From assembly GCA_037043015.1 (NCBI GenBank), contig CM073322.1:7513601-7577600 (forward strand): 64,000 nucleotides of DNA. Reading direction: 5' to 3'. The notes beneath the pieces were generated by a model, which did no database searches, was not told where the DNA came from, and worked only from the letters and a program-made list of their open reading frames with translations. The translations under genes were made by a program, and so were the position numbers. Below are positions 1 through 9,957 of this stretch, piece by piece; positions within the stretch are counted from its first letter, which is position 1; each line of letters begins with the position of its first letter. The stretch is from Bryum argenteum (taxonomy: Eukaryota; Streptophyta; Bryopsida; Bryales; Bryaceae).

Positions 1-44
1 ATCGGAGACAGGGGAAAGCAGTGCGATTGGTATATGTAATATCC

Positions 45-3000
45 ATGGGGGTGGAGCAGCAGGTGGCTGAAGCTCCTGTAGTGAAGGTTTCGGATGAAAT
101 TGAATTGACGGAGCAGGAGGAGAAGATCTTTGAGGTGCTGTTAGCGACATTGCAGCATTTTAATCTTGAGACGGAGCTGCGTGTTGCAGGAGGATGGGTC
201 CGGGACAAGGTGAGTCTAAATTTCTGGCAATGTAGCGTTGCTTTTCACATACACGGATTTCCATTGCTTGAATTTATTGTTTGCCTACTCAGCGATCGCT
301 TAAGAGGTCGAATTCGAGAACCTCTTGATTGCTGTTGCTCGAATTTCGCCTATTCAGCAACGCATTTTACAGTTGTTGCAAATCAGGCAGAGTCGGAAAG
401 ATTTCGGTCGAGTTTAGTCGCCAATCCAGCGCACAATTATGCAATTGCTGCAGAGCATGAAGAATTGAGGAAAATGTCGTGAATCCATAGCTGCTTTTGG
501 AGCGGCACGGGCTTCATTCTGCATTGTTTAACAATTCTTCAAACGCCTGGAATTCAAAGATTCAGCTCGTTTGTAATGGCGGGCAGAGAATTTTCTGGCT
601 TCTACTTTAGTAGGCCGATCAAAGTAGTCATGATTCGTCAGAATAGTAATAGTTATATGCTAAGGATTCCTAGTATCAGCACGCCAAGGTATTGACCTTT
701 CAGTTCGCTGATTGTTTCGTTTGCTTGAAGCTTTTGGGGAAAGAGTCACACGACATCGATATTGCGATAGATAACATGCTGGGCAAGCACTTTTGCGAGA
801 AAGTCAATGAGTATCGCACCTCCATTGGAGAAGAACCGTCGAAACTGCATGTCATTCTGAGGTAAGCAGAATTGTTTTCTACTCAGATGCTTTCGTTTAC
901 TGGGAGCAGATGAGGTTATGAATTGAGAGGTGATGATATGCAATATGGACAGAGCATTAAGATACAGCTTGATGTACTTTTGTGATTGCAGCAATCCTGA
1001 GCAGTCAAAGCATTTGGAGACAGCTACCATGCGTGTCCATGGTATGCTTATTGACTTTGTGAACCTGCGGGCTGAGACATACGCTAAGAGCAGCAGAATT
1101 CCAACCATGGTATGATTTTCTATCAGATTGTTGTGAAACTTTTGTAGATGGCGGAAAAGATCAAACACGTTGTTATGCTCACTATGAGGAATTGTTCAGG
1201 AATTTGGAACCGCAGTACAAGATGCTTTGCGACGGGATCTGACCATAAATAGGTACGGAATAATGACATTCTTTTTGCGTTTCAGTCCAGTCCTTATTCG
1301 TTCTGTAAATTTGAAACTTACCTGTAATTCGGTTGTTTTGGCCAGTCTTTTTTACAACATCAACAAACGTAGTGTGGAAGACCTGACAATGCGAGGTACG
1401 TCATTCTTACACGTTGCTGAGTATTAAGATCAATGCATGTGAGTTTCCTTCAAGTAAGAACAACATACTTCGTATTTCAACTTACACGTAGCTTTCTAAT
1501 GAGATGCGGGTTCGTCCTGTTGCGTATTACAGGACTCAGTGACTTAAAAGCAGGGATTATCCGCACTCCGGCACCTTCGAAGGAGACTTTTTTAGATGAC
1601 CCTCTGCGCGTGATGCGGGCTCTACGCTTTGGTGCTCGATTTGGATTTGAGTTGGAGGATGAGGTGAAAGAGGCAGCTTCATGCTCTGAAGTCAAGACAG
1701 CACTCGGCAGCAAAGTGAGCCGTGAACGTATCGGTCACGAGGTAGGTATCCACTTCTTCTGGTTTGCTACTTTTACATGTAGAGTGAAGATTGGGTTAAC
1801 CCGGGTTTTCGATCTGCAGATTGACCTTATGCTGAGGGGTAAGAAGCCAGTTACAGCTATGCGATCTGTGGAGCAACTTCAACTCTTTCCTGTTATTTTC
1901 TCGAATGGTATATCAAATACGAAGCCTCAGTTGGAGGAGAATATTGGCAGGTAAGTATATAGCCGATCTTTGTCATTGTATGTCACTGAATGAGCTTCAG
2001 AGTTGATCATTTAATCAATGGGTGGATGTCTAGGTCGTGCGTGGATCACATGGAAGCTGCTGGAGAGGTTTTGGATGAGTATGAAGCTGCTTCAAGCTCC
2101 AAAGTAAAGTTCTCGGTAGGAGCATAACTGTACCCATTCCGCCTTCATTTCTTTTTCAGATTGCAATTCTTTCTAAATATATATTATCAGACAGGTCTTG
2201 GTCTCAGCACTATCCTGACAACTATCTCCAATTGTTATTAACTGTTTAGTGATGTATTCTGGTTACTCAATCAGGTGTTTATTTCAATGTGTAGGATGAA
2301 GAAAGGCGGCTTTTTCACCTTGCCAGCTTACTCCTTCCATTGAGAAATGTCACAGTTTCACAGAAGAAAGGGGCGGTAGGTTTTTGCCAAGTACTGTTTT
2401 GTTTCCATCTTGGTTGTACTATTGTGTCTCTAATTCCAAGTCGTAATTAATGAGTCTTGCAAGTGCCACGTGACTCTCTTCTGACTTTTGGGCTAAATCC
2501 TCACGCCTCTCACGGATGTTTGTATGCAGCTACCGATGTGTGAGTTGGTTATCAAGGATTCGTTAAAGCTGAAATCAGATGATGCCAAAAAGGTACGTCT
2601 TTTTACAACTCTTTCTCTGAAGCTTCCTTTAAACAGCAGTCTTTGGATGTAGCTCGTGTTTGTTATACCGTTTGATTCACACATCTTATGTCGTCTCGGC
2701 AGGTGGTACATATCCACAATCGTATGGAGCGATTTGTAGAAGTTACAGAAATGTTCCGTGGGGAGCCAAATGACAAAACGGACGAAGAGTTTCAAACCGA
2801 GAAGAGGGTTCAAGCAGGGTTGCTATTAGGCGACATCAAGGAGCTCTGGCGCCTGGCTTTGGTGCTTTCATCTGTCATTTCACTTCCGTTAGATGGACCA
2901 GGCACTGCAGCAGAGAGAGCAAACATGTGTCATCGCGTTGAAGCTGGCATCTTAAGATTAGGTAAGAACCTTCGATTCAAACTCCAGCTAGTGAAAGTAT

Positions 3001-3358
3001 CACTAGCTCACTGTTGAATCATAGCCAATTAACGTTTTGAGCGTTTCTTTTTCTGCAGGACTTGACAACGTGTGGACCCGAAAGCCATTGTTTGACGGCA
3101 AAAAGGTTATGAACCTTCTTGGGTTACAGAAAGGTGGCCCACAAGTTAAAGAATGGGTACGCTTTCTTTTTCTCGGTCTTTTATGCTAAGAGTACTAAAG
3201 TAGATCTTATACGTCGATGTCTGTACTCACAAAGGCTTGGGGTTTACTTACAGATGGATAAATTTCACAAATGGGAATTAGCCCATCCAGAAGGTACTGA
3301 GGAGGAATGCTTGGAGTGGTTTCACGAGGAGAATGTAAAGCGACTGAAAACACACTAA
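45..3358 (+). CDS. CCA: CCA-adding enzyme (tRNA nucleotidyltransferase), 13 exons
   Basis: The enzyme adds or repairs the 3' CCA of tRNAs from CTP and ATP. In plants one gene usually serves cytosol, nucleus and organelles. Exons read as 45-209, 731-861, 992-1109, 1200-1252, 1346-1395, 1533-1741, 1820-1950, 2034-2115, 2295-2375, 2530-2592, 2703-2961, 3059-3156 and 3254-3358. All introns are GT-AG and phases agree, giving about 514 residues. Visible motifs: RVAGGWVRDK at the head-domain start; the metal-binding DIDIAID across exon 2; RRDLTINS across exons 4/5; DDPLRVMRALRFGARF in exon 6; RERIGHE at the exon 6 end. The tail shows the WELAHPEGTEEECLEW block typical of plant enzymes. The first in-frame ATG is at 45, but plant homologues carry an N-terminal targeting extension, so an upstream exon or start before the window is possible. 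Identity is secure; the 5' end is not. Confidence 0.93.
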
Positions 3359-3794
3359 ATGGCCCTGGCGACTTTTTCTTCTCAAAATTCTCGCAAGCGA
3401 AGTCTTTAGCAGAGCCTTATCTTGTACGGTCCGCTGTGCCGAGAACAGCAATTTCATAGCAGACAGACACTTCGGGAGCAGCTTCGTCGAACTTCCATTC
3501 TGTCGGAAAGCCAGTAGCTCCTTCTAAACTTTAGAACGTAGATCATGAGATATGTTAGTTGAACAATTTTGTCAAAGTTAGGTATTTAGATGTAATACTC
3601 CCTTGTGATTCGATCACTGGAGCATGTTACGGATCTCACCTTGGTAACTTTCTGCTGACCGTCCTTACAGATTGTCACAGCATACTGTGGTCATCATGTT
3701 TTTTGAGATTACTGGAAGGTACAATTGTTGATGAAATGTTAGGCAAAGTCAAGTCATCAATACATTGATACAAGAGGAAGTGAGTTTGATTACC
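3359..3794. other. 3' flank of the CCA gene
   Basis: This is the presumed 3' UTR and spacer. Short open frames occur, for example at 3559-3768, but none has recognisable domains or splice context. Nothing else is seen. Confidence 0.4.
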
Positions 3795-3997
3795 TACTAC
3801 ACTAAATTTGATAATTAGTGTTAGATTATTATAAGATTTGAAAATGCTATAAGTTTTTACTTTTGTTTAAAAAAATTTACCAAGAGCATTGATTCTGATA
3901 CTACATGAGGACCCCCATCTTGGCCAATATAGTGGGTAAAATAACATGTTTATGTAAATTAGTGTATCTAACACTAATTATCAAATTTAGTGTAGTA
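3795..3997. mobile_element. MITE-like element with 32-bp terminal inverted repeats
   Basis: The stretch 3795-3826 is repeated as its exact reverse complement at 3966-3997. The outermost bases are TA on both sides, which fits a Tc1/mariner (Stowaway-type) TA target duplication and leaves an element of 3797-3995 with ends CTACACTAAATTT. A CACTA reading (ends CACTA...TAGTG, three bases further in) was considered, but the flanking triplets then differ (CTA against TAG). There is no coding capacity. Confidence 0.6.
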
Positions 3998-4109
3998 TGC
4001 CCTCGCAGCGTTGCCACACGCTTACTTGAATACTTTTGACCATGCTCCTCTTGTTTTTTTTATAATCTAAAATTATGTCATCTTTGTAATTTTTGGTGAT
4101 ATGGGGGCC

Positions 4110-4500
4110 ATATTTACATGGAAATTTGATTTCTTAGGATCCATCTACCATATTTTGATGTGATTTTTGCTCACACTCCTACAAAAAATTCCGCTTCCAA
4201 TGACACCTCATGCGCTCTGATCCGACAGGCAATGTCACTTACAAGATAAAACAAAAGGAAACCAAAACAAATTATTTGCCTTAACCCCTAAATCTTCTTG
4301 GTGATTCTTGGGAGCTTGAAACCTCAAAACTACAATTCTCTACCTCTAAGCACTCGTGGGGGTGTGAACCAATTTCTTTTCCTTTTTTAAAACTTCCAAC
4401 AGTAAGATCTTGTACCTAAGAATATGCTTGATTATTGTTCAAAAAATTGACCGTTGGATGTTTACCATTTGAGAGATCATAACATCCAAAGTTTGTCTCC
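4110..4500 (+). repeat. Dispersed repeat, left arm of an inverted pair
   Basis: The part 4260-4500 is clearly similar to the reverse complement of about 7940-8209. Shared landmarks are GAAACCTCAAAACT, the GGTGTGAAC segment and CCGTTGGATGTTTA, in the same order. The part 4110-4270 (ending GATCCGACAGGCAATG) resembles 40975-41150 and, more weakly, 21760-21850, so this is an interspersed family. The arms may be the long inverted ends of a DNA transposon that the Copia element later entered. No transposase is seen between them. Confidence 0.5.
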
Positions 4501-4686
4501 CAAGTTTTTTGGGCATTGCGAAGATTGGTTTTGAAATTTTTGGAGGCTGCCCTTGTAAAATTGGTAAATTTTTTGACTTGAGTCACTTTGAAATTTGAGT
4601 AGTGACTTAGTAATGAACATGTTTAAAAAAAATAATAATAATAATAATAATAACTTTTTTAAGTTGCCCCATCTCGGCTCGCAACC

Positions 4687-4957
4687 TGTTGTGATAAGCG
4701 ACTGGCGGAACTCCTCGTAGAGATAGAGGACCACCGGAACTCCCGAGAGTTATTAGAGTAGAGCAGTTAGCTGGGAGTTAGCCACCTACTACAACTGCGG
4801 TTAACTGCAGTTAACTGCAGTTGACTCCGAGTGCCGTTAAGGCGCCGCCTGTTTCACCAACCCCCAGATCATATAAAGCCCAAGGCTCTCAAGGCCTCAC
4901 TCACTTTTTCGCTCATTCTTGTTTTGTTCTTCTCTCTCTCTTTCGATACTCTCAACA
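4687..4957 (+). repeat. 5' LTR of the Copia element
   Basis: It is 271 bp and nearly identical to 6855-7125. It contains a CATATAAAGCCC TATA-like promoter (about 4872) and a pyrimidine-rich CTCTCTCTC stretch near its end. Confidence 0.93.
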
Positions 4958-6200
4958 CGTTATCAGCACTTTCGCTCTTGTTTTCTTTGGTGCTAGGGTT
5001 TGAGTTTAGGGTTATTTTTTCTTTGCTTTTTGCTCGTGATGTCTTAATCTCGTTGCTTTTGTATATTTGCTTGTTTTTTCATGTGTTTCGAGATCCACCG
5101 TCGGCGTTGCTCATAACCTCCTACTTGATTCTTCACGTTCTTCTGTCATTCAAGAAGCTCCTTTCTTTGTTCTCACATTAAATTGCTTTAGATTGTCTCG
5201 AGCGCTCTTTGCTTTTTCAGTTAAAACCCTCGTTGCGATCACCCCTTTTGACCTAATTCTTCTTATTTTTCGTACTTTTTCAGTTTTCTCTTCTTTTTCA
5301 TAGTAACCCTCGTCTTGTAACTACTCTTGATGTTCATAACACCGAAGCACCGAAGCAGCCAAGCGCAACCCTTGCCACGACAGAGGATTCGGTCGGGGTT
5401 ATGGGCGTGACGGCTACTCTTGTGGGCGTGAGGGACAACACTATGACTCAAGCCGCCACGACATGTACTATTACAGCCACCGCCGCGACTACTACATGTA
5501 CGAAAATGATATCTACCAAGAGACAACACACTCGAAGATTAGAGGAGGAAACCGTCAACAGTCGACCAGCGTAGTTGGATGAACCAATCTTCCAACCCAC
5601 ACGATTATCTTATTGCAGTGTCCTTACTTTTGTTTTATTCTTAGTGTCATTTTGTATGTGGACGTGTTTTACTATCTAAGTCAGTCTAATCAGTTGGAGG
5701 GGTCCGGACCCACCCAAAATGTATGTTATGAGTGTGAGTCTTCTTGTATGTGCGGATCCTGGTTGAATTGTGATAACCTCACAAGCCGGAAGGCGTAACT
5801 TTAAGTTCCGCGAGCGGGGCAACAAGAGTATTGCCCGGGTTTTCCCCCGATGTGATAGAGCAATGTTTGCTCCTAGCCGACTCTCTCGAGTCCGATCGCC
5901 TACCGAGACCGAGAGCTAATGGGATCCACTTTTCCATCGCGTATGGAAATGATGAAGAGGTTCTTGAGCATTGGTGAGGTAGTGACGCCTTGCCACCGCA
6001 CGCGGCGACCAGGACCTAAGCGTTGCATGATGCAAGCTAGCCCCACTTGCAAAAGTGAGGAAGAGGTCGGGATATAAAGACATGAATGTCTCCCACGCCT
6101 ATCCTCAGTAAGGGTGCCCATGCCTTCTTTTCTTTCTCGCCGTCGGCTTTATTAAAGCTAACCTTGGGCATTACTGGTTGTGGCACCCTGGGAACTCTAA

Positions 6201-6252
6201 TTGGCACTACCTGTTGGCACTACCTGTTGGCACTACCTGTTGGCACTATCTA
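6201..6252 (+). repeat. 13-bp tandem repeat inside the Copia element
   Basis: Four head-to-tail copies of TTGGCACTACCTG are present, the last one degenerate. They lie in the non-coding interior of the retrotransposon. Confidence 0.85.
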
Positions 6253-6569
6253 CTGGATAGACTTATCTCCACGATGTACGACGTGCATTTCAAGGAAGCT
6301 TCATTTTCTACATTATAGAAAACCTACTAACTATACACTTTGAATTGGAAGTGTTGGGGGCACTTTTTAGTGTCTTGGATTACAGATTAATTGTTATCCA
6401 GATGAGAGCAAACTAGAAGTCATATGTCAGGAAGTTACAGAAGAATTTCAACATGGCGGACACCATCATGATTTCAACATCAATGATCGGGAGAAGCAAG
6501 ACCGCGGAGGATCCATACCGTCCGTGCGAGGAGGAGGAGGAAGAAGTTGATAGACCTAAATACCTCGCA

Positions 6570-6716
6570 GTAGACCTTGTGGAGATGCAGCATGTAGCAG
6601 TTACGAAGATCGAATCCTCCAAGAACGTTGCAGACATGTTAACCAAAGCGCTGCCGCCGTTCAAGCACCATGAACTTGTTCAAGCCGTTGGCATGCGTTC
6701 ACTCCAAGACTTGTAA
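6570..6716 (+). pseudogene. Copia pol remnant: RNase H C-terminus
   Basis: The reading frame shows AVTKIESSKNVADMLTKALP, the tail that ends Ty1/Copia polyproteins, followed by a stop at 6714-6716. The upstream polyprotein is absent, so this is a relict and not a working gene. It supports the Copia assignment of the element. Confidence 0.8.
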
Positions 6717-6727
6717 AGGACACACTC

Positions 6728-6821
6728 TTTTCTATCCTCGAACTTTTCCCACAGGGTTTTTATTCAAGGCATAGTTTTCTATCCTCGAACTTTTCCCACA
6801 GGGTTTTTATTCAAGGCATAG
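6728..6821 (+). repeat. 47-bp direct duplication before the 3' LTR
   Basis: Two exact 47-bp copies (6728-6774 and 6775-6821) start TTTTCTATCCTCGAAC. They lie between the pol remnant and the purine tract. Confidence 0.9.
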
Positions 6822-6854
6822 TTTTTAACGAGGTGTTCCTTAGTCGAGGAGGAG

Positions 6855-7125
6855 TGTTGTGATAAGCGACTGGCGGAACTCCTCGTAGAGATAGAGGACC
6901 AGCGGAACTCCCGAGAGTTATTAGAGTAGAGCAGTTAGCTGGGAGTTAGCCACCTACTACAACTGCGGTTAACTGCAGTTAACTGCAGTTGACTCCGAGT
7001 GCCGTTAAGCCGCCGCCTGTTTCACCAACCCCCAGATCATATAAAGCCCGAGGCTCTCAAGGCCTCACTCACTTTTTCGCTCATTCTTGTTTTGTTCTTC
7101 TCTCTCTCTTTCGATACTCTCAACA
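6855..7125 (+). repeat. 3' LTR of the Copia element
   Basis: It is 271 bp and differs from the 5' LTR at three positions. It is followed directly by the CAACC target duplication. Confidence 0.93.
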
Positions 7126-7130
7126 CAACC

Positions 7131-7939
7131 CAAGGATCATCCTAGAAGACTCAAATATTGGAATTCGACTTTGCAAATTTTACCACATACACTTTGGAGT
7201 ATTATGATGATCCAATAAAAATCTTAGGAAGAAATATTACTTCTAACCCCTTCATCTAGGCTGCCCGGAATTGCAAAAACCCATTTCGGGCTTCAAGAAG
7301 AGTTAGGGTTAAATAACAGATGTCTCAATTAAGTCGTTGAAGGATTACAACCAATTCCATACTAAGTAGATCCAATAATTCACTTATGAAGATGGGCTCT
7401 AAGATTGCCGAAGAGAGTATCTATGAGGATGGTAGTTGGTAGACTACTGACCATTAATTGGGTGAAGGTTTTTGAGATACTCCCATTGCACGGTAGTCTG
7501 TCCATGGCCTGAGTCACTTAAAACACACCAATGGCCGTTTGTGACTAGTGTGTGTTTGAAATAAAGAGCATCTATTTCCATGTCTTGTAACACTTTCATA
7601 TTGCATTTCTCCTATGTTACACTGATACTATTACAAATGACTATTCAACAATAAAATCATATTTTATGTTGAATAGTTCTATAGTAAAGCATGTTGACCT
7701 CTAGTGAGATTCTAAACCCTTATTATTCTTGAAAGCCAATTTGGCTTTTTCTTCTTTCGGGGGACTAGATGAAAGTGTTAGAATCAATATTTTGCTTAAG
7801 ATTTTTATTAAGTGTTCTTTATACTACAAGGTGTGTGTGCAACAAATAGCAAAGTCAAATTCCAATTTTAGGGTTCTTTAACGCAAATTTTGGTTTCACA
7901 CCCCAAGCAAGCATAATTTTTTTTTTAGTAAAACTGAAT
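7131..7939. other. AT-rich spacer
   Basis: No open frame with family resemblance is seen. A T-run lies at about 7919-7925. The stretch is probably the interior of the element bracketed by the inverted arms at 4260-4500 and 7940-8209. Confidence 0.4.
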
Positions 7940-8209
7940 AAGAGCAAGCTTCAAAGTTTTTTAAAAATTTAGTAGAACTTATGCACAAACTTTCATTGTT
8001 AGGATCTTGCAAATCTTAAACATCCAACGGTAAATTTTAGACTAGTGGCTAAAAATAGGCTTATTTGTTAGATCTTTTGGTTGGAAGTGTAAACCTAAGT
8101 TAGGAAATTTTGTTCACACTCCCATGAGTACATGGAGGTATAAAATTGCAGTTTTGAGGTTTCAAGCTCTAAAACCACACAAGGAAATTTAGGGGTCAAC
8201 TTTGAGTTC
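7940..8209 (-). repeat. Dispersed repeat, right arm of the inverted pair
   Basis: Its reverse complement aligns along its length with 4260-4500 (GAAACCTCAAAACT, the GTGTGAAC segment, CCGTTGGATGTTTA). Without the Copia insertion the two arms would be roughly 1 kb apart. Confidence 0.5.
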
Positions 8210-8268
8210 TCACTTTTCAAGTTCTAATAGGATTACTGTAGTGCTTGAAGTGGTGTTCATCCTATAGC

Positions 8269-8601
8269 AGATAGATAGAAACTCCGGTCCTTTCTAAGGG
8301 GCCGTGTCCGTTCGTAATGTTAATATCACGTTGGCCACCAGACAAGGGGAAATTAGAACAATACTACTTCCCCCTCTCAAGGGTGGACACTATAACTACG
8401 CTAGTTTCTAGCCTAGTTACTAGTGCCTTGAAAATACTTGACATGTAATCCCCCAAAGGGCTTTGAGGTACCCATTCAACAAGGTCCAAGGACCTCCCAC
8501 GATAGTTGGGTGGATTATAGTGGTGAGAACCACGCCGGCATGGGGAATAGAACCCACGACCTCCTCATTGGGGGCCTAAGCCCTAACCCCCGAGCCAAGG
8601 C
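8269..8601 (-). mobile_element. tRNA-derived SINE, copy 1
   Basis: Read on the minus strand the head has a box A-like TGGCTCGGGGGTTAGG and a box B-like GGTTCTATTCC about 30 bases later. A shared body follows (CAAAGCCCTTTGGGGGA, CAAGGCACTAGTAA) and then a TCTATCTATCT tail. The same order of blocks occurs on the plus strand at 23873-24119, which proves a dispersed family. This copy has about 85 extra bases in the body. No clear target duplication was found. Confidence 0.7.
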
Positions 8602-8639
8602 TTGTGGTGCCTTTCATCCTACAACATCTTATAGAATAG

Positions 8640-9008
8640 CTTAATATTCAAGCATGATACAATTTGCAAAAGCCAAATTCACTATTTGTAGAATTCCTAT
8701 AAAAAGTGGCATACATCCAACTACGTCACTGGGATATTGATTGTTAATATAAAATTAAGAATTGTGTATTTTTTTATAGTTACTGTGGAAAAGTTAAAAG
8801 AAATACACAATTCGGATTAATTCTTTGAAAGCGGATTATTTGTAGAGGTGCAAACAACAATCAAATCTCGATTCCGCGTAGCAAATCTTGAGATATTGAA
8901 TTTCCAAGTATTGTGCCAAATTTCCAAGTATTAACACAATTGTTCTTTTAACTGGCCAGCTTCATATGACTTTAGTAAAAGGTACTTACCTCCACCCTAA
9001 TTTTATTT

Positions 9009-9050
<42 letters not shown>

Positions 9051-9672
9051 AAATTTTATAATTCATGATTGCTTTCGGCTTGCCATTTTGGCACACAATC
9101 ACTTTCGTAGGAAGCTCTTGAAGCACACTATAAAAAGAAAAACACTCTTACATCCGAAAGCAATATAAAAGGAGGGGCTCTTGCACACGACAGTTGTGGC
9201 CTTGTCGTTTGTCAAGGCCTCCAAAAAGAGACTACCGTGTTTGCAATGTGCAATGATGATGCTCTTAGTAGTTTTACCATTGGTGTGATGACTTTGGGAA
9301 ATAAACTCTCGATGTGTAAATGAAACAAAAACATTACTCACACAATCTCAAGATAGGTTTGAAGTTCATCATCTCCTTTCAATTCTTTCCTTCAAATAGC
9401 TTTATGCTACCACATTTAGCAATTACTTCTATGATGAATTATCCTCATAATAAATAATCTACAATAATGAATATATCTAGGAAGACAAACAAAGTATACA
9501 TATCTAAAGCTTTTGAATCATGTTAGTAATATTTTTCTTTCTTTCTCTAAACTTTGGCAACAATTTGGGTGTAATTACTAGCATTGAATTTCTAAATTCC
9601 ACTTGGCAATGGCATATGCTTCATGTATTCCATAATTGCAACGAGTTTTCCCCCTCATGGATGAATGTGGAT
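8640..9672. other. AT-rich spacer upstream of the V-ATPase gene
   Basis: It holds an uninterrupted run of 35 T at 9012-9046 and no credible gene. The short open frame on the minus strand at 9099-9341 has no recognisable features. Confidence 0.4.
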
Positions 9673-9731
9673 GAACGTAAGGACCCTCCCGCACTAAGGC
9701 ACTACCAAGTAAGCCCCACGCACAGCGTGAA

Positions 9732-9747
9732 TGACGTGGCAACGTCA
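9732..9747. promoter_or_regulatory. Paired bZIP-type core motif upstream of V-ATPase subunit C
   Basis: TGACGTGGCAACGTCA contains TGACGTGGC (ACGTGGC, ABRE-like) and an inverted ACGTCA half site. It lies about 210 bp before the start codon, in the expected promoter region. The motif is visible; binding is inference. Confidence 0.45.
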
Positions 9748-9957
9748 AGGTCGTCCGATCGGGAAATCAACGGCCACGAGGTCATCTCTCTCCCCGCAAC
9801 AACAAGCATTCTGCGAAACCAGGGCCTTCGTTGCACTTCCACAAGCGGAGCTTCTACGCCATAGTCGAAGGGCGCATTGAAGCCCCAGGATTCTCCGAAA
9901 AATTTCCTTCTTCAGTCGATTTGGTGCATAGGAAGGGCAGGTAGAGAGAGTAGAGCG

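Larger units (their letters stand above)
4687..7125 (+). mobile_element. Young, internally deleted Ty1/Copia LTR retrotransposon
   Basis: Two 271-bp LTRs (4687-4957 and 6855-7125) begin TGTTGTGATAAG and end CTCAACA, so they carry TG...CA ends. The element is flanked by the 5-bp target duplication CAACC (4682-4686 and 7126-7130). I count three substitutions between the LTRs (about 1.1%). A TTATCAGCAC primer-binding-like site follows the 5' LTR at about 4959, and a purine tract (CGAGGAGGAG) precedes the 3' LTR. The interior is only about 1.9 kb. The sole recognisable pol part is the C-terminal RNase H end at about 6570-6716 (motif VADMLTKALP), so gag, integrase and reverse transcriptase are missing or destroyed. 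It must have moved with proteins supplied in trans. Confidence 0.93.

Noticed and set aside
9012-9046. Long T tract as a possible poly(A) tail of a minus-strand retroposon
   Set aside because: No LINE or retrogene sequence and no target duplication are seen beside it, so it is kept as a simple repeat.
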